Shown here: positions 1-5,922 of the stretch, one piece after another
Position numbering within the stretch: position 1 is the stretch's first letter
Layout of the letters: every line of letters begins with the position of its first letter
NCBI GenBank assembly: GCA_910580075.1
Contig: CAJTVR010000132.1
Coordinates: 1 to 9,737, forward strand
Direction: 5' to 3'
Length of the DNA stretch: 9,737 nt
Origin: an uncultured Eubacterium sp.
Lineage (GTDB): Bacteria; Bacillota; Clostridia; Lachnospirales; Lachnospiraceae
The notes under the pieces: model-generated
What the model was told of the DNA's origin: nothing
Seen by the model: the letters and a program-made list of their open reading frames with translations, nothing else
Databases searched by the model: none
Position numbers and translations under genes: made by a program

Positions 1-71
1 TTTCCCATATGATTATAACAGTTTTTTTGCATTATGTCCAAAAGACTAATTGAAGCAGATAAAAAAGGTTC

Positions 72-100
72 TTGCAATCAAATCCAAGATATGCTATATT
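72..100 (+). promoter_or_regulatory. Promoter of the antisense (antitoxin) RNA
   Basis: The -35 box is TTGCAA (72-77), followed by a 17-base spacer and the -10 box TATATT (95-100), with a TG two bases upstream of the -10 (extended -10). The predicted start is near 107. It reads toward the tail of the small toxin gene on the opposite strand, as expected for a convergent type I antitoxin RNA. Confidence 0.65.
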
Positions 101-120
101 ATAGACACAAAATTAAAAAG

Positions 121-140
121 CAACCGCCCACAAGGGGCTG
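121..140 (-). terminator. Likely terminator of the toxin mRNA (minus strand)
   Basis: Read on the minus strand, CAGCC...GGTTG forms an imperfect GC-rich stem, followed at once by CTTTTTAATTTT (120 downward). It lies just beyond the bidirectional hairpin at 164-195 and would end any toxin transcript that reads through it, leaving a 3' UTR that covers the antisense RNA. Confidence 0.4.
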
Positions 141-163
141 ACCGTTAAACGAAATAGCAAAAA

Positions 164-195
164 CCACCCGTTCCCGTCAAGTTCAGGGTGGCTTT
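164..195. terminator. Bidirectional terminator hairpin between toxin and antitoxin
   Basis: CCACCC (164-169) pairs with GGGTGG (186-191) across a 16-base loop. On the plus strand it is followed by CTTTT, and on the minus strand by a run of T (AAAAA at 159-163 on plus). It sits just past the toxin stop codon and can stop both convergent transcripts, although some read-through is needed for the RNAs to overlap fully. Confidence 0.65.
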
Positions 196-207
196 TGTTA
201 TGTAAGG

Positions 208-312
208 CTACTTACAAAACGTAAATACGAATGTAAGCAATGCCAGAAGGAATATACCAAAAGTCAGCAACTCCATAAGAGAGATATTATTCTTACGTTT
301 TCTCTTTTTCAT
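208..312 (-). CDS. Small hydrophobic holin-like type I toxin (34 aa)
   Basis: The peptide has a very basic N-terminus (MKKRKRKNN) followed by one hydrophobic helix at about residues 10-32 (ISLMELLTFGIFLLALLTFV in its core), ending FCK. It should insert in the cytoplasmic membrane. The pattern of a short Lys/Arg head, SLMELLTFG and then a Leu/Phe-rich helix resembles the putative holin-like toxin (Hol-Tox) group and more broadly the TxpA/Fst-like type I toxins, which depolarise or damage the membrane when unrestrained. The start at 312 has a strong Shine-Dalgarno GGGGGTGA (317-324). Its own promoter (377-405), the hairpin touching the ribosome binding site (324-339) and the antisense RNA facing its 3' end all fit a type I toxin-antitoxin locus. 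Family assignment is by eye. A simple small membrane protein is the alternative, but the antisense arrangement makes that less likely. Confidence 0.75.
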   Translation of the reverse strand: MKKRKRKNNISLMELLTFGIFLLALLTFVFTFCK

Positions 313-316
313 AGCA

Positions 317-339
317 TCACCCCCATTCTCTTTAGAATG
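317..339 (-). promoter_or_regulatory. Hairpin at the toxin ribosome binding site
   Basis: On the minus strand CATTCT and AGAATG form a perfect 6-bp stem with a 4-base loop (324-339). The last stem base abuts or overlaps the first G of the Shine-Dalgarno GGGGGTGA (317-324). Structures that limit access to the toxin Shine-Dalgarno are common in type I toxin mRNAs. The regulatory effect here is inferred. Confidence 0.45.
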
Positions 340-376
340 AGGTCAACACACCCTGTAATACGGCTGCTCTTTTAAG

Positions 377-405
377 AGTATAGCACATCTTTTGACACTC
401 CACAA
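377..405 (-). promoter_or_regulatory. Toxin promoter
   Basis: On the minus strand the -35 region TTGTGG (405-400) is weak, the spacer is 17 bases, and the -10 is TATACT (382-377) preceded by TGTGC, an extended -10. The transcript should start near 370, leaving a leader of about 58 bases before the toxin start at 312. Confidence 0.55.
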
Positions 406-433
406 CAATATTTTTCATTACATGCAAAAAGGT

Positions 434-449
434 GTTGCAAATTTGCAAC
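434..449. repeat. 16-bp perfect palindrome
   Basis: GTTGCAAATTTGCAAC is an exact palindrome about 30 bp upstream of the toxin promoter -35. On the minus strand it is followed by ACCTTTTTGC, so it could fold as a short hairpin (GTTGCA stem, AATT loop) with a T-run, i.e. a terminator for something formerly read from the right. It could equally be a dimeric repressor site. Nothing gene-like is recognisable between it and the transposase remnant (450-558). Confidence 0.4.
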
Positions 450-558
450 TCCCTACAATATTTGGTATGAGTATGTGGATCTGTACACATATATCCATAT
501 GCAGAAGGAAGGATGCCCTGTATACATGGATGTCCCGCTTTAAGGAACATCCCGCTAA

Positions 559-1041
559 ACCATTTGCGGGCAGCGGCAGTCTCCAAGGAATTTTACTGCC
601 GACAGGCCAGGACAGAAAATGGTAAGTGACATTACCTATATTCTGGCTGATGAAGGCTGGCTTTATCCTGTCAGCGTCATGGATCTTTGCGGAGATAAGA
701 TAGCCGGCACGGCAATGGACGGACGTATGACAAAAGAACTGGTGATATCCGCACTGAAGGATGCCATCTGCCATACAAAGACTACAAAGGGCTGTATCCT
801 GCACTCCGGCAGGGGAAGCCGGTACTGCGCACTGGATTATCAGGAACCGGCAGAGGAGCATGGATTCATCAGCAGCACGAGCCGTAAAGGGAACTGCCGG
901 GACAATGCGCCGATGGAGAGCATCCTGGGGAAGTTAAAACAGGAATGGTTAAACGGACAGCATTTCCGTACCCGCGGGGAAGCCAGGAGCGCGGTATTTG
1001 AGTACGACAGATTTGAAAGCGGCTTAGCTGCTTTTGAATAA
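559..1041 (+). pseudogene. IS3-family transposase (orfB) remnant, catalytically dead
   Basis: The open frame runs from the stop at 556-558. Its recognisable part begins with FTADRPGQKMVSDITYI near 585 and continues as the rve/DDE integrase core of IS3-family OrfB. The first catalytic Asp is in DIT (628-630) and the Glu is in NAPMES. The second Asp, normally in HSDRGSQY, is Gly here (HSGRGSR, codon 808-810), so the protein could not perform strand transfer. The upstream HTH half and OrfA are missing, with stops at 541 and 556. Homology ends around 1005 at AVFEY, where the usual IEIFYNRKR continuation is replaced by an unrelated tail that stops at 1041. No terminal inverted repeats or target duplications were found. 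An ATG at 619 opens the longest apparent reading frame, but no ribosome binding site supports it. Confidence 0.85.
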
Positions 1042-1185
1042 ATCTTTACGCGGATGTGGCGGTCGGAAGCGGGTTCCTTTCCGACAGTCCGTGTAGATGT
1101 AAAATTAGAAAAAACGAGTAAAACTAAGAACCGGATAGAATCCTTTCGTTTTAGGTGTCTATGCTGGCGGGGACGGGTCAGGATA

Positions 1186-1308
1186 CAACAGGATGAAACA
1201 GAGCAATATGGAAAGTTCAAGAGCCTTACAAAAGATGTAGTGGAACAGTGGATTGACAGCATATATGTATATGGAGAATCCCGGATTGATATAAATTATA
1301 AAGAAATT
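1186..1308 (+). pseudogene. C-terminal remnant of a large serine recombinase
   Basis: The segment that encodes FKSLTKDVVEQWIDSIYVYG, then ESRIDINYKEI, resembles the extreme C-terminus of large serine recombinases of Firmicutes mobile elements, where a phrase of the type 'LT..mv..lIdrI.Vye..rieI.f.f' closes the protein. Catalytic and zinc-ribbon domains are absent. The surrounding open frame (1054-1374) starts in unrelated sequence and reads past the homologous part into a tail that overlaps the Fic remnant on the other strand. It is therefore a fragment, not a gene. The match is by pattern and moderate. A coiled-coil or unrelated origin is possible. Confidence 0.45.
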
Positions 1309-1360
1309 GTTAGTCCTTACTTGACAGCACCATATGGACATATACTACCCATTGTCATAT

Positions 1361-1505
1361 CAATACCTCCTTAACGATCTTCTGGATGGAACGGTACTGA
1401 CCAGCCTGATCAGCGTCAGATTTCTGGTAAAAAGGCGATGCAGTTTCTTGATGGTATCCTCTGTGATGTTCATGTTCTGCTGCCTTGGTCAGGTGAATCA
1501 AAACC
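1361..1505 (-). pseudogene. Fic-domain protein fragment, frameshifted
   Basis: On the minus strand, from 1473 downward, one frame reads MNITEDTIKKLHRLF. A one-base slip at TTTTACCAG then moves to a second frame reading KSDADQAGQYRSIQKIVKEVL. Joined, they match the conserved stretch of Fic proteins ('ITeddIkelHrlfy...aGqyR...'), which lies N-terminal to the HxFxDGNGR AMPylation motif. That catalytic motif is not present: the coding trace stops at about 1361 where the sequence changes. A weak trace (IHLTKAAEHE, up to about 1505) may be the preceding segment in yet another frame. Fic enzymes transfer AMP to targets and are often toxins. This copy is dead. Confidence 0.6.
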
Positions 1506-1520
1506 GCTGACAGAAATCAT

Positions 1521-1540
1521 GGCAGACGGTTAAGTCTGCC
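1521..1540 (-). terminator. Hairpin containing the blaR1 stop codon
   Basis: GGCAGAC (1540-1534) and GTCTGCC (1527-1521) on the minus strand form a perfect 7-bp stem with a 6-base loop that contains the blaR1 TAA. The following bases (ATGATTTCTG) are only modestly T-rich, so it is a weak intrinsic terminator or an mRNA 3' stabiliser. Confidence 0.4.
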
Positions 1541-3344
1541 AGATATTCAGTTCAGAAAGAATAGAAAAAGTCAGGTCCGCAGCCATAGAGCCTGTGGCAG
1601 TTTCATCGTCCTGGATATTTGTGGCGAAGAAATATGTGTGGCCGTCCTGCTTTACATATCCCACAAACCAGCCAAGGGTATTACGACCGTTTTCTGCTCC
1701 GGTTCCGGTTTTGCCATAGATACTGCTGCCTCCTTTTGTATCCAGGTAAATGGCATCTTTGACAGCATCAATGTTTTCGGGAGCAAAATCAAACAGGTTA
1801 TAATAAAACTTTACCAGCATTTCTACCTGTTCCACAGGAGAGATTACCAGGGATGAATCTGCCCAGTAAGAGGATAAATCTCCTTCCGCTGTCTGGCTGC
1901 CGTATCCTGTTTTTTGAAGGAAGTTCCTTATAGCAGGAAAACCAGCCTGCAGGTCGAAGGTCTGAAAATACCATGTGACAGAATTTTTCATGGCAGATGC
2001 CAGAGTCTGTCCGGCGTTCCACTCGTCATATACATAGTGCCTTCCGTTCCATTTCATAAATGTCTGCTCTGGTGAAATCATGCCTTCTTCCAATGCAAAC
2101 AGTGCACTGTAAATTTTATAGGTAGACACAGGAGTGATACGGGTCAGTGCCTGATTTTTATTATAAATCTGCCACGTATCATTTTCTGCATCATATAAAA
2201 CAAAACTGCCTGTTCTGCTGCCAAACGAAGCGCTCAGGTCAGGATACGTAACGGTTTTGCCGTATTCCGGGAAAGCATAGCGGCTCTGGCTGGATGCGCG
2301 AATGGACAGCAGAGGAAGAAAAACTGATAAAATAACGGCAGTCAGAGCGTATGCACTAAGACCGTAAAACGTCTTTCGAAAGGAGGGCTTTTGAATGCTG
2401 TCTTTCTCAAAGGCTGCAATATTTACAATTCTTTTTCTCATCTGTGCCATGTTTCCGCTGATGCCGGAGGCAAAAGGAAAAGGCGGATGTGATATCTTTT
2501 CAGCAAAATTAATAAGAGCGGTTCCGTATGCTGCATAAGACCCGGCATCTAACATTTTAAGGACAGAGGTATCACAGGCAATTTCTCTGTCGCTTTTCAT
2601 TTCTTTCAGCGCCAGCCAGACAAACGGGTTAAACCAGTACAGCGTACAGGCGGCGTTCATAAAATAATTTACCAGGCAGTCTTTGTACCTGTAATGCGTC
2701 AGCTCATGAAGCAGCATGAACCGGATATCTTTAACCGGATCATCAGAGATGGAATGAATCGGCAGATAAATGCATGGTTTTAAAAATCCTGCGATTACAG
2801 GTGATTTTAAATATGCCGAGCTGTAAACGGGTATGTCTTTTGTAATATGCATTTCTTTACAGCAGTTTTGGTACAGTCTGTGTATGGCAGGATTTTGTAA
2901 AGGCAGGGAAGACTTTTTTAAGGCATGCAGACTGAGTGCTGACTTTAACAGATACAGAATCATCCCTGTAACGCCGGCAGCCCATAAAGCAAATAACAGG
3001 AGCCCGGCGCTGGAAGGAATGTTCTGGCTGACAGTCTCTCCAAAGTCGTTCATCCAGCCGGAGGTGTCTGTATGTATCAGGGAAACACGATCCTTTGAGA
3101 CCGTTTCCAAAGAAGATACCGGCGTATTACGGAGACGTTTCAGCCATGTAAAAAACTGCAGAAACGGAGCGGGGACGGCAGGCAGAAAGGGAACTGCCAT
3201 GCATCCGAACATAAAGAACCATAAATTATACTGCATACGGCTGGTCAGACATCTTTTCAGTATGCGCCTGGCCGCAAAAAGTATGCCGATGATTATACTG
3301 ATAAAAATATTGCTGATCAGAAACTGTATCGCGAAATTACCCAT
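1530..3344 (-). CDS. blaR1: BlaR1/MecR1-type beta-lactam sensor-transducer
   Basis: This 604-residue membrane protein senses beta-lactams outside the cell and signals by an internal zinc protease. N-terminal helices at about 5-25, 38-60, 112-134 and 325-348 anchor it. The M56 peptidase domain has HELTH (213-217) with the third ligand region SDREIACD (251-258). After the last helix comes an extracellular penicillin-binding domain of class D type, with the acylated serine in STYK (407-410), SVT (455-457) in the second-box position and KTGT (545-548). The WYFQ after the second box and the GWFVGYV near the end are typical of BlaR1. Length matches the family (about 590-600). The start at 3344 has AAGGAAAGG eight bases upstream. 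It follows blaI by 71 bases and is presumably co-transcribed. Acylation is expected to activate the protease, leading to loss of BlaI. No beta-lactamase or PBP2a gene is in the window, so its target is not visible. All catalytic motifs are intact. Confidence 0.93.
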   Translation of the reverse strand: MGNFAIQFLISNIFISIIIGILFAARRILKRCLTSRMQYNLWFFMFGCMAVPFLPAVPAPFLQFFTWLKRLRNTPVSSLETVSKDRVSLIHTDTSGWMNDFGETVSQNIPSSAGLLLFALWAAGVTGMILYLLKSALSLHALKKSSLPLQNPAIHRLYQNCCKEMHITKDIPVYSSAYLKSPVIAGFLKPCIYLPIHSISDDPVKDIRFMLLHELTHYRYKDCLVNYFMNAACTLYWFNPFVWLALKEMKSDREIACDTSVLKMLDAGSYAAYGTALINFAEKISHPPFPFASGISGNMAQMRKRIVNIAAFEKDSIQKPSFRKTFYGLSAYALTAVILSVFLPLLSIRASSQSRYAFPEYGKTVTYPDLSASFGSRTGSFVLYDAENDTWQIYNKNQALTRITPVSTYKIYSALFALEEGMISPEQTFMKWNGRHYVYDEWNAGQTLASAMKNSVTWYFQTFDLQAGFPAIRNFLQKTGYGSQTAEGDLSSYWADSSLVISPVEQVEMLVKFYYNLFDFAPENIDAVKDAIYLDTKGGSSIYGKTGTGAENGRNTLGWFVGYVKQDGHTYFFATNIQDDETATGSMAADLTFSILSELNIWQT

Positions 3345-3415
3345 TTATAAATCCTTTCCTTCATGTACATAAAACCAGCCGTTATAGTTATAAATCTAAA
3401 AAGGTTTTCTTATTT

Positions 3416-3820
3416 CTAAGCATCTTCGGTTTCTGAACTGCCGGAATTTTTGGAATCTTCCGTCAGAAGGGAACGCAGTGTATGAATTTCCGTTTCGGAT
3501 AATCTGTCATGGTCCAGATAAGAAGACAGCATGGCAGAAAGATCACCGTTATAGAAGCGTTTCAAAAAAGAACTGCTTTCCTGTCCGATATATTCGTCTT
3601 GATCTACCAGCGGGGTATAGACGAAGACCCGGCTGTGTTTTTCATAGGTAAGCGCACCTTTTGTCACCAGACGTTTAATCAGTGTCTGAATCGTTTTGGG
3701 ACTCCAGGCTGTGGTTTTTACCAGGCGGTCTGTAATATCATTTGTGCTCACCGGAGCATATTTCCAGACAATTTTCATTACTTCATATTCCGCTTCGGAA
3801 ATCTGGGGCAGAGTTTTCAA
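3416..3820 (-). CDS. blaI: BlaI/MecI-family transcriptional repressor
   Basis: This 134-residue cytoplasmic repressor begins MKTLPQISEAEYEVMKIVWK and has the winged-helix typical of BlaI/MecI (residues about 5-75, including AWSPKTIQTLIKRLVTKG as the recognition helix region). A C-terminal dimerisation helix bundle follows (about 80-120), then a polar Ser/Glu-rich tail. The start codon is TTG at 3820, chosen because AGGAGG lies 8 bases upstream and no in-frame ATG fits; the nearby ATG after the Shine-Dalgarno gives only three codons. It is expected to bind a dyad in its own promoter (3845-3856) and so repress itself and blaR1 until BlaR1 triggers its removal. It is the first gene of the blaI-blaR1 unit, whose order and spacing are the usual ones. 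Confidence 0.93.
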   Translation of the reverse strand: MKTLPQISEAEYEVMKIVWKYAPVSTNDITDRLVKTTAWSPKTIQTLIKRLVTKGALTYEKHSRVFVYTPLVDQDEYIGQESSSFLKRFYNGDLSAMLSSYLDHDRLSETEIHTLRSLLTEDSKNSGSSETEDA

Positions 3821-3844
3821 ACTGGCATCCTCCTGTCTTAAATC

Positions 3845-3856
3845 TTACGCATGTAA
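3845..3856. promoter_or_regulatory. Candidate BlaI operator dyad
   Basis: TTAC-4 bases-GTAA (3845-3856) lies immediately downstream of the -10 box, around the predicted transcription start of blaI. BlaI/MecI operators characteristically carry TACA/TGTA-type inverted half-sites, and ATTACATG on the minus strand fits one half. A second short dyad, GTAT-3-ATAC, overlaps the -10. Binding is inferred from family and position. Confidence 0.5.
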
Positions 3857-3863
3857 TAAAAAT

Positions 3864-3892
3864 AGTATATAATACGAAAAAAGGAATGTCAA
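3864..3892 (-). promoter_or_regulatory. blaI-blaR1 promoter
   Basis: On the minus strand a perfect -35 TTGACA (3892-3887), a 17-base spacer and the -10 TATACT (3869-3864) give a strong promoter starting near 3857, about 37 bases upstream of the TTG start. Its strength fits a gene kept off by a repressor. Confidence 0.8.
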
Positions 3893-3913
3893 TGGCATTT
3901 TTGCAGCCTGCAG

Positions 3914-3928
3914 TTCACATTCTGTGAA
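3914..3928. repeat. Short inverted repeat between divergent promoters
   Basis: TTCACA-TTC-TGTGAA is a perfect 6-bp inverted repeat about 20 bp upstream of the blaI -35 and 80 bp upstream of the next operon's -35. It has the form of a dimeric regulator site, but no regulator can be named. Confidence 0.3.
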
Positions 3929-4007
3929 GAGCTGATCCCTGATTTCATTTACATTGCCAGGCATTTTTAAGATATGCTCTGACACCTTTGGTTTTGCATT
4001 TAGGCAC

Positions 4008-4036
4008 TTGCAGCTGAAATCATGAAACGGTATAAT
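4008..4036 (+). promoter_or_regulatory. Promoter of the YbaK-radical SAM operon
   Basis: TTGCAG (4008-4013), a 17-base spacer and a perfect TATAAT (4031-4036) predict a start near 4043. The ATG at 4022 lies inside this promoter, which argues against it as the translation start and for the ATG at 4082. Confidence 0.75.
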
Positions 4037-4081
4037 AAAGCAGACGTGAAAAAGGCATTTGATATGTTTAGGAGGAAAAAG

Positions 4082-4555
4082 ATGTCAATAGAAAAAGTAA
4101 AAGCATTTTTTAAAACATACGGCATGGACCAGAACATACAGGAATTTGAGGTATCGAGTGCGACTGTGGAGCTGGCAGCAAAAGCACTTCAGTGCAGGCC
4201 GGAAAGAATCGCAAAGACGCTTTCATTTATGGCGGGTTCCCGTGCAATTCTGGTAGCAGCGGCCGGGGATGCAAAAATTGACAATTCAAAATATAAAGCA
4301 CAGTTTGGTACAAAGGCAAAGATGCTTTCTCCAGAAGAAGCAGAAACGCTGGCTGGACATGCCGTGGGCGGTGTCTGTCCGTTTGCTGTGAATGAAGGTG
4401 TGGATGTATATCTGGATGTATCGCTGAAACGGTTTGACACAGTATTTCCGGCCTGTGGCAGCTCAAACAGTGCGATAGAGCTTACGATTGCGCAGCTGGA
4501 GGAATATTCCGGCTGTAAAGCATGGGTGGATGTATGCAAAGGATATGATCAATGA
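4082..4555 (+). CDS. YbaK/EbsC-family aminoacyl-tRNA deacylase
   Basis: This protein of 157 residues is made of a single YbaK/aminoacyl-tRNA-synthetase-associated domain, the fold that hydrolyses mischarged tRNAs (for example Cys-tRNA-Pro in YbaK, Ala-tRNA-Pro in ProXp). The conserved lysine is in IAKTLSF (K45). GGVCPFAV (96-103) matches the family's GG(V/I)xPF loop, and the C-terminal GSSNSAIELT strand is also typical. The open frame extends upstream to an ATG at 4022, but the start at 4082 is preferred: AGGAGG lies six bases before it and the upstream ATG falls within the promoter. Its stop overlaps the next start (ATGA), so it is the first gene of a coupled operon with two radical SAM genes. 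The substrate tRNA cannot be told from sequence. In this setting it may serve the pathway rather than general proofreading. Confidence 0.88.
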   Translation: MSIEKVKAFFKTYGMDQNIQEFEVSSATVELAAKALQCRPERIAKTLSFMAGSRAILVAAAGDAKIDNSKYKAQFGTKAKMLSPEEAETLAGHAVGGVCPFAVNEGVDVYLDVSLKRFDTVFPACGSSNSAIELTIAQLEEYSGCKAWVDVCKGYDQ

Positions 4556-5922
4556 GCCGGAAACGATATCTTCAATATATGTACAGTTATCCGCACAAAA
4601 CGGCTTACAGGTCTTTGCATGGCATATCTTTGAAAGATTATGCGCATCTGCTGAAAGGCTGTGGACACGGGCTGTATGTACATATTCCATTCTGCCAGGC
4701 GAAATGCGGATACTGTAACCTGTTTTCGGTAACCGGACAGGAAGAAGAGGCTGTGGACAGATATTTAGAAGCGCTGAAACGCCAGAGCAGGCAGTATAAA
4801 GAGCTGGTATCCGGGGCCGGAACGGAGTTTTCAGAGCTTGTGACGGGCGGCGGGACGCCTTTATATCTGACGCACAGACAATTATCGAACCTGTATGAAA
4901 CAGTAAGGAACGATTTTTCGTTTTCTGACAGTGCACAGTCTGTGATAGAAACAGCGCCAAACCAGACTGACGGGGTAAAGCTTGGCATATTAAAACAGCA
5001 TGGCGTTACCCGGGTAAGCATGGGAATCCAGAGTTTTCATGACAGCGAGCTATCTGCGCTCGGGCGGCGGCACCGTGCAAAAAAGGCACGGGAAGCACTG
5101 GAGCTTTTGAAAAAGGCTGAATTTTCCTGTATCAATCTGGATTTTATTTATGGGATTGCAGGGCAGACAGCAGAAAGCCTTCTGGAATCACTGCGAATTG
5201 CGGCGGCATATGAACCGGATGAACTGTTTTTGTATCCTTTGTATATAAAACACGGTGCAGGGCTTGAGAGGACTGGCATTGTTCCGGATGAAAAAGAAGC
5301 GTTTCGGCAGTACGAACATGCCAGGGATTATCTGCTCAGCCATGGATTCCGCCAGGACTCTATGCGCAGGTTTGTGCGGCTGGATACGCAGGAAGGAAAG
5401 CAGCGTGCATTTAGTGACTGCGGTTTTCAGACGTCTCTGGCGTTAGGATGCGGCGGAAGGAGTTACCTTGGAAATCTCCATTTCTGCAGCCCCTATGCAG
5501 TGACGGATGCAGAATGCAGGATGAGAATCCGGGAATTTGAGCAGACGCAGGATTATACAAAGATCAGACATGGTTTTCTTCTCTCGCCTGAGGAAATAAA
5601 GCGCCGGTATATTATAAAGCATTTATTTACCTGTCCAGGCCTTCCTCTGAGACATTACCAGGAAGTGTTTCACAGCCGTGCAGCAGAAGATTTTCCAGTC
5701 TTAGACAGCTGGATAGAAAAAGGATATGTGTCAGAGCATGCGGAGACGGATACAAAAAAGACACAGGATGTTTCAGAAGTATTTCTGGCTCTGACAGAGA
5801 CGGGGCTGGGGCTTTCGGATTGTCTGGGGCCGCAGCTTATCTCAGAGCCTGTCAGACAGGCAATGGAAGAATGGGAGAAAAAACATGGGCGGACATATGG
5901 TACTGTACAGAGGGAGTCTTAA
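4552..5922 (+). CDS. STM4012-family radical SAM protein (HemN/HemW-like)
   Basis: This 456-residue cytosolic iron-sulfur enzyme opens with YSYPHKTAYR (11-20), a phrase I associate with the STM4012 family. The radical SAM cluster motif follows as CQAKCGYC (Cys 48, 52, 55) after YVHIPF, and the SAM-binding GGGTP is at 99-103. SMGIQSFHDSELSALGRRH is the coproporphyrinogen-oxidase-like barrel segment. ALGCGGRSYLGNLHF and a C-terminal winged-helix HemN_C-like domain (about 350-440) complete it. Radical SAM enzymes cleave SAM to a 5'-deoxyadenosyl radical; the substrate here is unknown. Homology to HemN often leads to annotation as coproporphyrinogen oxidase, but the N-terminal signature and the partner gene argue for the STM4012 group. 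It overlaps the upstream gene by 4 bases and the downstream radical SAM gene by 38, so the three are probably made together. No frameshift or missing cluster ligand is seen. Confidence 0.82.
   Translation: MSRKRYLQYMYSYPHKTAYRSLHGISLKDYAHLLKGCGHGLYVHIPFCQAKCGYCNLFSVTGQEEEAVDRYLEALKRQSRQYKELVSGAGTEFSELVTGGGTPLYLTHRQLSNLYETVRNDFSFSDSAQSVIETAPNQTDGVKLGILKQHGVTRVSMGIQSFHDSELSALGRRHRAKKAREALELLKKAEFSCINLDFIYGIAGQTAESLLESLRIAAAYEPDELFLYPLYIKHGAGLERTGIVPDEKEAFRQYEHARDYLLSHGFRQDSMRRFVRLDTQEGKQRAFSDCGFQTSLALGCGGRSYLGNLHFCSPYAVTDAECRMRIREFEQTQDYTKIRHGFLLSPEEIKRRYIIKHLFTCPGLPLRHYQEVFHSRAAEDFPVLDSWIEKGYVSEHAETDTKKTQDVSEVFLALTETGLGLSDCLGPQLISEPVRQAMEEWEKKHGRTYGTVQRES

Larger units (their letters stand above)
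107..197 (+). ncRNA. Putative type I antitoxin RNA (antisense to toxin mRNA 3' end)
   Basis: A transcript of about 90 bases is predicted from the promoter at 72-100 to the terminator at 164-195. No convincing open reading frame with a ribosome binding site lies in it. The toxin gene on the minus strand stops at 208, and its mRNA should run on to about 111-120, so the two RNAs would be complementary over nearly the whole length of this one. That is the arrangement of convergent type I toxin-antitoxin loci such as txpA/ratA, where the antisense RNA pairs with the toxin mRNA 3' region and promotes its degradation or blocks translation. Ends are predicted from promoter and terminator only. The role is inferred from position. 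Confidence 0.6.

Noticed and set aside
34..141. 35-codon plus-strand ORF (MSKRLIEADKKGSCNQ...)
   Set aside because: It has no ribosome binding site, runs through the antitoxin promoter, and has no recognisable domain.
840..1262. 140-aa minus-strand ORF opposite the transposase and recombinase remnants
   Set aside because: It is a shadow of two unrelated fragments and is low-complexity, with no start signal.
1054..1374. 106-aa ORF as an intact gene
   Set aside because: Only an internal piece resembles a recombinase end. The head and tail are unrelated and there is no ribosome binding site.
4022..4081. 20-residue N-terminal extension of the YbaK-like protein
   Set aside because: Its ATG lies between the -35 and -10 of a clear promoter, and a better Shine-Dalgarno precedes the ATG at 4082.
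4552..5922. Annotation as coproporphyrinogen III oxidase (HemN)
   Set aside because: The barrel is HemN-like, but the N-terminal YSYPHKTAYR, the GCGGRSYLGNLHF segment and the adjacent STM4011-like partner fit the STM4012 family better.
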